Below, one piece after another: positions 31,701 to 37,700 of a DNA stretch of 64,000 nucleotides. Position 1 is the first letter of the stretch, and each line of letters begins with the position of its first letter. The position numbers and the translations under genes are program-made. Origin of the DNA: Symsagittifera roscoffensis (lineage: Eukaryota; Xenacoelomorpha; Acoela; Convolutidae); NCBI RefSeq assembly GCF_963678635.1, contig NC_087063.1, positions 40,560,759-40,624,758 on the forward strand, in the 5' to 3' direction. Under the pieces are notes generated by a model. The model saw nothing but the letters and a program-made list of their open reading frames with translations. It did no database searches and had not been told where the DNA came from.

Positions 31701-33869
31701 TGCATCCTCCCGACACGTCAAAGTATTCATATTCAACTTCGCCGACATGTCCGTCTTATACTGACCCCAATGACTAGGATCTGATCTATTCCAAAGCAGC
31801 CTGCTGCCTGATTCGATTCCCTCCGCTGGCACGGTACTTGTAAACGGTCCTGCTGTCGAAGCAGGATTTGTCGTGGCAGGCGAATCGTTTCTCCTAGACG
31901 CGGTCTGGGAGTTATTCCTGTTGTTCTGCTCCACCGATCTGCCGAGTCGGCTTCCAATCGATTGCGGCCTGGGAGGAGGAGCAGTCCCTAGCCTGTCTCT
32001 CACGTTTGAGCTCGGAGCAACGGTTACGGCTCCAACCGTCTCCGTTGCCAAGGGCCCTAGACGGTTGGCGAGGGATTCGGGCACGGTTGCCCTGATTCTA
32101 CTCCCTCCGGTCAAATTGGTCCGAGCCAAAGAACCGTTCGCCCTCAACTCTTGCTCTACTTCCCTCAATTGCGTCTGAAACACATCATTAATCCAATGCC
32201 TCCCTCGTTGGGTATTGAAGTGCACTCCATCTTTAGTGAGCGCGATGTGGTCAGTCATGCGCAGCATATTTTCGAGATCCAGGAGTCGCAACTCGCCAGG
32301 GTTGTTTCTCACCAGACTGCGGGTCATTTCATTCCACCGCGTCACGTTGCCATTCATGAAATCTGCAGCTATGGTGCCCACCAAAGGATTTGGTGTTATC
32401 GTGCACAGGATCACGAGCTTGGGTCTGTACTTTTCTTTCAATTCGTTCAAGAGACACACCAATAGAGGTTCCCACTTGTTCTCCGGAGTCACGGGGGCTC
32501 TTGAGACGTCATTGGTCCCCAGCATTATTATTAATGTATCTAGATGATCCTCGCTCTGGAACTCCATCATTTTGATGACTTGAGCCACTGAGGCTCCTCC
32601 AAAGGACAGAATGGTAGTCTGACCATAGACGAAGATCTCATTCAGATCTCTCACCAAACTGTCTCCAATGATCAAATGGCGACTCCCTGGGGGAATTACC
32701 TGGTCGTTCGTGGCGGGGTTCCAGCTCATGTCATTCAGGCAGGCTCGAGGATGCTCGGCTGGCACTTGCGTGAACTGATGACGTGCCATCAGATTCTTCC
32801 TGATGTCTACCACGCGAGACTTCTCAAAGACTCCACCAGGCGCAGAACACGCTATCGTGCGGGTTGTTCGCTCCGAGCTATTTGATGAATGATCACGACG
32901 TTGGGAAGGAACGATCCTAACCAGTGTCCGCTCAGTGCCTCTGTTGATCTCATCCATCGCGGCTCTGGCCACTTGGTTAAATGATTCCTGAAATTGAGGA
33001 GCTAGATAGGTGTCAGAAGGGTCTGGTATCGTGAACCTCTGACTCGAAGCAGACGGTCGTGTCTGCTGAGGAGCCTCGGGCCCCCTTGATGCACGCAAAT
33101 CCAGAACCTCAGGTCCTCTCGATGCGCATAGCTCCTGCGCTGTTGTCCTGGGGCGTGTGTCGTTGGATCCCTCCGAGGACCTCAGGCTCGCCAGGATTTC
33201 CGGTGACACTTGGCTCACCTTCGCCATATACAGCTCCTTCAGGTGCTTTATCTCATCCTCCTTGTAGGCCACCTGCAGATCTTCAAATTTCTTTTTCCAT
33301 TCGTCTCTCTCTCGAGCTATCGCCCTGTACTCCTGAAGTTTGGCACACAGCTCACTCTGATCTCTCTCCTTCTTCTCCAGTGTCTCAATCGTCTCCGACG
33401 TCTGGATCTCTATCTCGCTCACTCTCACTCTCTTCAGGGGAGGAGCAGCTGTTGGAGAGTCGACAGAGTGTGACGGGCCTGGCCCATCACGTTGTCTCTT
33501 CGCTCCAATGAGTGACTGCGCAGGTTGGACTGGTAAGGGCATCTCACCTAGCCGGTGGTCCCTTTGTTCACCTAGTCCTGGCTCACGAGCCAGGTCGTGG
33601 CCAGACATTTCTCCGCGCCTCCATCTCATCAATCGGTTTCGGCCTCTCTCGGCGGTCCCGGACTCACCGAAGGCCAACATCAACACGACTTCCGTAGGGC
33701 GATTCCCTCGACCCTCTCTTCCTAGTGCATTGAGGAGTGCGACCACAAACATCGCCAACCCCGGGTCTTCTCGTGTGAAATCACAATCGATCAGCCGCTG
33801 ATAGATCTCGTCTAGAGTCGCTCCTAGACTCGCTGAGAGGAATTCCATGAGTTCGTTCGTGTCACCCAT
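25776..33869 (-). CDS. Accessory 2,697-codon protein with SGNH hydrolase domain, giant element
   Basis: Starts at an ATG (33869). Order: N-terminal helical region (1-90), low complexity, a coiled coil (about 155-215), linker, an SGNH/GDSL-type hydrolase (about 397-565), a basic low-complexity linker, a second SGNH-like fold (about 868-1045), then about 1,650 residues with no recognised domain, including an acidic D/E-rich stretch (about 1,750-1,800) and basic patches. The first domain has all SGNH blocks: GDS at 402-404, a glycine block LSFGGAS at 421-427, GTND at 451-454, and DGVHF at 547-551. SGNH enzymes hydrolyse ester or acyl bonds. No signal peptide or membrane anchor is seen, so it does not look like an envelope protein. 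Expression is probably from a spliced subgenomic RNA, given an acceptor-like site at 33,954. Confidence 0.85.
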   Translation of the reverse strand: MGDTNELMEFLSASLGATLDEIYQRLIDCDFTREDPGLAMFVVALLNALGREGRGNRPTEVVLMLAFGESGTAERGRNRLMRWRRGEMSGHDLAREPGLGEQRDHRLGEMPLPVQPAQSLIGAKRQRDGPGPSHSVDSPTAAPPLKRVRVSEIEIQTSETIETLEKKERDQSELCAKLQEYRAIARERDEWKKKFEDLQVAYKEDEIKHLKELYMAKVSQVSPEILASLRSSEGSNDTRPRTTAQELCASRGPEVLDLRASRGPEAPQQTRPSASSQRFTIPDPSDTYLAPQFQESFNQVARAAMDEINRGTERTLVRIVPSQRRDHSSNSSERTTRTIACSAPGGVFEKSRVVDIRKNLMARHQFTQVPAEHPRACLNDMSWNPATNDQVIPPGSRHLIIGDSLVRDLNEIFVYGQTTILSFGGASVAQVIKMMEFQSEDHLDTLIIMLGTNDVSRAPVTPENKWEPLLVCLLNELKEKYRPKLVILCTITPNPLVGTIAADFMNGNVTRWNEMTRSLVRNNPGELRLLDLENMLRMTDHIALTKDGVHFNTQRGRHWINDVFQTQLREVEQELRANGSLARTNLTGGSRIRATVPESLANRLGPLATETVGAVTVAPSSNVRDRLGTAPPPRPQSIGSRLGRSVEQNNRNNSQTASRRNDSPATTNPASTAGPFTSTVPAEGIESGSRLLWNRSDPSHWGQYKTDMSAKLNMNTLTCREDAMRMTGGENPTVSRLYRIPGVDWLLAEQEKFSSSTSLRHVDLDGLPHDNTFGPLNTRSLTDVRDRTRERTPPARKGKFQTENKPNNKHHKMYRQFAKPPGQTPGEYSRDYPRTTTVVGDDKRYGNLKAPIGDGLFAAYDPLDMKAAKYLVVAGSDYLYTPRSLFWPDVIFLTAPKLDWGQAIGMMISVRRVVSMEPQVIVVAGSNDHLQSRGLLSRLTDGSIPSNEVIGEAIMTLFSAMAEVEAAARQRFTMNVVKVIFVLSPGYAALPEALQFVYTMVTTIAEGIFNVIIPAPNRVVDPDNYYPSRSELPAVWADISNAIQGLRDCSTTRLVLDEVLGLELSNFARLLKLRPGVDDDHLLVQQVADDLWFRQMDHAENEQGRMIRKNMTSAEEDLMAMALRTKPHNNIWLYLSPRLCTLGEDAFEHAPAIIKEIHVYLKNLFNARELAGGKMLKLMQDVNTMSLDKFQADVLATKAQYERSDAILGGMGVGWTPSFLSTCYPKASRNLIASFVKDIRKLSIGLVLALYVTFGHENFVKGPANLFTQALADLRLDGLLTLIAMTYGRLGDLLVLLRYPEQLQGPSREFNAQLETASLKKMKDWRTLMLQYLLQQNRSVTGEDKVATNAGECKQYCGMPLLTDLAVMMRIDPLALVHGLREFVTVVYGPVMSFAFPDVQVKAYRNSVLYVNLVSVVDCSVLNWVEQSELRKLASDDRLFGRIAEPGWVLMDFNNHFKCRMGREDLSHIQFNPKLWNLRSVVKDTGEAVGVPQLPRAYAHAKENQQTWLPGSRPLPDKCPRYPPIRRMLLGVTSPIIAPRIGAARDAEKRMLKWSGGMEPRFISWNAAAAHTFDFSFPDAWSRKKIKALPSRRPEVSAETWNEVYSSADDLSRLRWSGEAKVVMLEVARESRGGSYITIEDLAPHGEELVEFLVDDELFYHAGDMAVPARPDSGTDARQGPSGPRPKPDADDDELMDQDDNDDGTGSKTEKPGETDLGAFERDLLEYRFSEDDDGEVDGSLLLMAPSSFMSPTKEASADLSPIDPISQARECRSRDPQKLLHESPRRRKIEESMKISFLSTLPEEEWERYQMELEGKTGAIWSRVNFMEKSWDVIRRYGTQSIMKVGLNQPIMREVLEKIVSSMESDVLTESVTEDSADDQHVAKKLPVRRARKGLKRLKGKTGSRAMNPRVVKSRASAVVTSLTSAGRSGESGQGDSATLTGGEKENLIPPMLLAGLTVTATRSKKTARTLADTKLEMEIISQCGSGGLEDYRPSRINMAKLKLEGQLDVVEYSRITVPESVHMGDPAGGYVEMLKARNSARGHLMAWSEKRAMQEYLKGLTENSNFNQKEYGTVMSSEANEIGLEKLLEISWRAALQKYFDETMNAPATVAAYLAHPCVRTDLQVRLAWCLMGIKKAEYEASNDSRSREQELELMEALRALISKDDSAIAWAKRKDALCFVRFVVDRIPTPVLGECIKIIRQKGVDCERNFLRALLELYQDMPLTVPNKESNDMESYRKLEEVRRYSNKELKVSRELIEAVRGQKEFATLGKLKSFQYVSGIPGMAYNPFVNEEAREAYFDYEQVTVLNFWVERIKEIGMLMVEQPKLGIILEERVVEPSIPELKGQVSFDCDSWDGPLKTSLVVMWDLMKPSWCPHPNAGLIWDMTADIMLDRDDDASLHDLAMMHHLLAMRLTKRKSNPSTELSEEGTPSNWLKQGTCLAQHSGMEGHVCNLGHCLITLSEQHRQLARLYGRLSMSDKSAMELVADCHGVTDVNLITALGFCSMTSSIESLERLERAHELVTSLSVEIFPGALQTEQKIGGWREALENEMNLKDSEAYTGSKYMVGSCSAPYCNSKYPTHMVVMDARTQQVLVDQLFSVPKCVRLARMSERSYDLLAKIFRAVPKRSESELQDVVGEEFMRLNEGNVSEFQKQKASGALPSEFPTIEEKDDLHRILMEVEPLLGASGYRTRGT
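30735..31268 (-). other. Second, degenerate SGNH-like module within the accessory protein
   Basis: Residues about 868-1045 repeat the layout of the first SGNH domain: KYLVVAGSDYLY in place of HLIIGDSLV, a strand ending VIVVAGSND in place of MLGTND, and a late ELPAVWADISNAI in place of the DxxH helix. The catalytic serine context and the DxxH pair are not preserved, so it is probably non-catalytic. Duplication within the protein is inferred from this parallel order. Confidence 0.5.
32175..32681 (-). other. SGNH hydrolase domain of the accessory protein
   Basis: Residues 397-565. Catalytic candidates are Ser404, a Gly in 424-425, Asn453, and Asp547/His550. All four conserved blocks appear in the expected order and at usual spacing for an SGNH domain of about 170 residues. 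Confidence 0.85.
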
Positions 33870-33895
33870 TTCTTATCGTGTTGCTTCTTGTCATC
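33862..33895 (-). promoter_or_regulatory. 10-codon upstream ORF overlapping the accessory protein start
   Basis: An ATG at 33895-33893 opens a 10-codon frame whose TGA (33864-33862) lies just inside the main coding sequence, in the arrangement ATGGGTGA. This would limit initiation at the main ATG and favour leaky scanning or backward reinitiation. Confidence 0.5.
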
Positions 33896-33953
33896 GTGTA
33901 GATTCTTCGTTTGATTCAATGAATTCAATAAACAATTTCTGATCAATCAAGAT

Positions 33954-33966
33954 CTAAAAAACAAGT
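33954..33966 (-). promoter_or_regulatory. Candidate splice acceptor for the accessory ORF transcript
   Basis: Minus-strand CTTGTTTTTTAG|ATC lies 84 nt before the accessory start, inside the 437-nt gap between pol and this frame. It is the best pyrimidine tract plus AG in the gap and could yield a subgenomic RNA. The gap (33,896-34,306) otherwise contains short TTAGG-like repeats near 34,205-34,250 and no coding signal. Confidence 0.4.
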
Positions 33967-34306
33967 CGCGGCTTAGAACCATCATTTTTGGATACAACAT
34001 CAATCAATTCTTTAAAACTCTTCATTGAAATTCTTTTCACCATTCTGATTTAAAATTTAGCACCAAGGTGGATCGTCCACCTTTATCTTTGTCAGAGTAG
34101 CACGAATGTGCGCTGTCACCTTGATGACACAAACATAAAACATATCATAACAATAAAATAACATAAACACATAAGCATCACACACCTATACTATCACATA
34201 AAAACCTAATCCCTAATACTGTACCTAAAACCTAACCTAACCTAAAACTTGACTCTAATTCCTATCGAATAACTTAACAAAAACCACTTATCGCCGAGCG
34301 CAATCC

Positions 34307-34735
34307 TTAGCATATACTCAGATAGTATTTTTTATGTAAGTAAACTTCTATGTCAGTCTCTGAAAATATCACATGCACAAGAGCGTACAACTCTCTAGGG
34401 TGTAGCTTTCCCCTATTAGGATCGTATACTGGCAACGAGAGAGAGGTCACACCTCTCTCAACCAGGAAATCCCTAAGTCGAGTCAAGGCCAATACCAAGC
34501 TCTCCGGATTCACGTGTTGCCTATCAGTAGCTTTCGTAACCAAAAAACACAAATCTTTCCCTGGTATCTGTGATGCAACAGGGGGCAACGCTATCATTCC
34601 TCCTACACCAGGCCTCTGTTTCCACAAAAACTCGATATTCTTGTACTCTCTTTTAAAGTCGGCCGCTAGTGCTGTTTTGAAGCTTACGTCCGCCGTTATC
34701 GCTATGGCGCACGTGCGTTCCGTGAGTATGAAACC
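34307..34735 (-). other. Macro-like domain at the end of pol
   Basis: Residues about 1765-1906. A strand CAIAITAD, a helix ALAADFKREYKN, GGMIALPP, the strand KDLCFLVTKA, helix SLVLALTRLRDFLVERG, then GVTSLSLPVYDP and the final TDIEVYLHKK. This is the strand-helix order of the small TARG1/POA1-like macro domains, including their (Y/F)L(I/V)TK strand and G-V-x-S-(I/L)-S-(M/L)-P strand. The glycine-rich ADP-ribose-contacting loops appear altered, so binding is uncertain. Confidence 0.65.
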
Positions 34736-37700
34736 GCTGTCCGTTATGACGATATTGTTCGAATAGTGGTTCGGTAGATCAAAATACGATTCAAAGATTC
34801 GTCCAAAAGGTGGTTTCTTAGCATTCTCGCCCTCTGTCTCTAGTTCTCCGGTTTCTCTTGCCGATTTCAATTTTTTTATTATGAGGTTTTCGGTGTGGGT
34901 GAGTCCTACCCCCACTCCCCGGACAAAAATATCCATCGACGTCCCCGTCGATCGCCCAAAGTCTAGGAGACCGAGGTTGGATTGTGGAACACGTAGAGGA
35001 CCATCTGGGGCGACCCAGTTGGACTCGGTATTGTCATGACTGATGTATTTGACGCCCTCTCTATCGACGTCCTGAATCGTCAGGATCGTCTCTTTTGGAT
35101 CTGTCGGCAGATCGTGGAGCCATTCGAGCACGCGCAAGTTTGTTAGTTCTTGCTCATGAGTCTGTTCCGCTTCTGGTTCGAACTCCACTTCCGGTTCTGA
35201 TCGATCGTCGATCCAATCTTGATCCATATCGTTCACAGGGTCGATTTCCCCTAGCATCGCCACTTCGTCCAGTCCCACCAGCGAGTCTATGACATCACTC
35301 ACTACTATCCTGTCTACAACGAAGTCCTCGCCATACGGATTGTATTTCTTCTGGTTTTTTCCTTTCTTGCTTTGGCGTGTTTCCATGGTGAGAGGAAAGT
35401 CAGGCTGTATTCTTTTGTCAATTTCGGTTTGTTCCGGGCAATCCCAGTCTTCTTCGGCATAGGGTAGAGTTTCATCGTCAACCTCTACTCGCTCAGTCAA
35501 CTCGAGATCCAGTGGTAGATCGCAATCGTCCACCACCTCATTCCCGTCGTTCTTGTCGCGAGTACCCCTTTCATTCACTTCACAAGCAGGATCCACAATT
35601 AAATAGTCTCCCTCTTGCATGTCCGCTGGGATGCACCAATCCTCTGACGAGGCATTGTGCGGTTTGATATTCTCGTAATGAGCCGCTCTTCCAGTGCTCA
35701 GCCGATAAAAACGACCTCCTTGATGCACCTCTGTTATCTGAAATGGACCACGCCATTTCTTTAATAGTTTCTTGGTTCCTTTTGGTGGAACCACTTCCTG
35801 GAACACCCAGACGTAATCGCCAACTGAGTAGGCTTTTGCATCGGCTGTCCTTTTATCAAACCTCCTTTTTTGTCTAATTTGCGCCTGTTGCGTATTCCTC
35901 CTGCATAAGTCATTGAGGTCCTGTTGTCTTCTAATAACGTCCCACACGTACGTTTGCGGTGCTGTCCTCTTCCCTTCATATTCAGGGTAGAAGAACGTTA
36001 ACGGGAGTGCTTTTTCGTGACCCGTCAGCATCATATGCGGACTTATTCCCGTGGTGGAATGCTCCGTGCTGTTGTAAGCACCCATCACTTGCGGCAAGTG
36101 CTTGTCCCAGTCATCCATGTAGCGTGAGCAGTAGACTCTCAACATGGATACCAGAGTGCGATTCTGCCTCTCGACTAGGCCATTCGTTTGCGGGTGATAA
36201 GTGGTCGAGTGGGCCTGCGCTACCTGCGACCTTTTCATTAACTCTTTTGTGAGATCACCTACGAATGCTTTGCCATTGTCCGATTGGAACGTGATGGGGC
36301 AGCCATGCCTTGCTATCCACACATTTATCAAATGATCGCATGTTTCTTCTGCCGATGCTGTCATGCAGGGTGCTGCCTCCGCATACTTTGTAAAATGGTC
36401 GATCATTACCAGCACCTGATTATAACCCGTTGCTGTCATACAAATTTTCTGATGATCAATTTGCACCACTTCGTTGAAACCTGACGACTCTATTGACTGT
36501 AGGGGGAACCTTAGCTTCCTGGGATCCTTCGCTTGCTGACATGACAGGCATGCTGCGATCCACTTCTCACAAGCCTTCTTCAATCCCGGCCATTCAAATC
36601 GTTTCTGTATCCTGTTATACACTTTGTCCACGCCTTGATGACCCATCTGATCATGTGAACGAAAGAGTAATTCGGTCTGGTACAACTGTGGTAACACTAT
36701 TGAATTGTATTTATAAAGGACCTTGTCCTCCTCCTTGCGCTTACAGGCTACGATTCCGTCCTTATTCAGGTACAAGAAGCCGTTTCGCTTCAGGTAGAAT
36801 TGCTTCAGGATTTTGTAGCTGTCTTCTTCCAAGTCTCCCTTATCAGGTGCTCCATTCTCAATCCATCTCTTGAGACTGCTCGTCATCCTATCATTTCGTT
36901 GAGCCCTTAGGAGATCCGACAGCCTGTACCTGGCTTTCAAATACGTCTTCACCACGTTCATTTGCCCACTCATTATCTCCGGAGCATGAGCATCGTCCAT
37001 CAACTTGACACACCATATCTTTTTCAAAGGCGTCGCTTCCTGCACAGATGGTTCCAGATTGGTACGGACGACCGTACCATGTGGCAGCAATCTGGTTGGG
37101 CGTTTCGAAACTGCTATCAGTTCGAGCTCGTCTGCGGCATTATCTACCACAGTGCCCTCTTCATCTGAGGTGTATCTGTCCCTGTCTGGATCCTGATGTG
37201 TTTCTCGGTCCAGCCCACGCTGCTTCCAGTCTACCAATAAGGAGTGGATTGCGATCTCTGACATATCGGAGTTGGAAGCTGTTTCAGACGTGTTGTCCCA
37301 GGACTGGGGTCTCGAGTCAACACTTGAGTCGACTGATTCCTCAACATCATATTCCAAGTTGTCTGAGATGTTTCTTGACTCCCCGGACAAAATTCTGTCC
37401 ATCGGTTGCTTCAAAGCCGACTCCCCGGACAAAATTCTGCCCCTAGGTGGTCTAGTCAGCCTCTCCCCGGACAAGTCGTCCTGCACGGGCTCAAAGGTGT
37501 CTGACTCCTCAGAGGAGACGTCCTTGACTGGCTCGAAGGTGTCAGACTCCCCGGACATTGTCTCGTCCACGGACGAACAATCTGGGCTTGGCTCGTATTC
37601 CTCTTTTGCATCCGTGAAGTGCACTCTCCTCGTGAAGCTAGATTTCGATCTGATCCTGACTTCCTCAGTAGTTTGGTTCTGGTTCAATGTTCCATATTCA

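Noticed and set aside
33059-33801. Several plus-strand frames of 60-150 codons opposite the accessory gene
   Set aside because: Antisense shadows of the 2,697-codon frame, with mutually overlapping frames and no motif.
25012-33869. Envelope (env) gene downstream of pol
   Set aside because: The position fits an env, but there is no signal peptide, furin-like site or C-terminal membrane anchor, and the recognisable domain is a hydrolase.
34205-34250. Telomere-like repeats (cctaacctaacct)
   Set aside because: Only two or three irregular units inside the giant element's gap between pol and the accessory frame; not a telomeric array.
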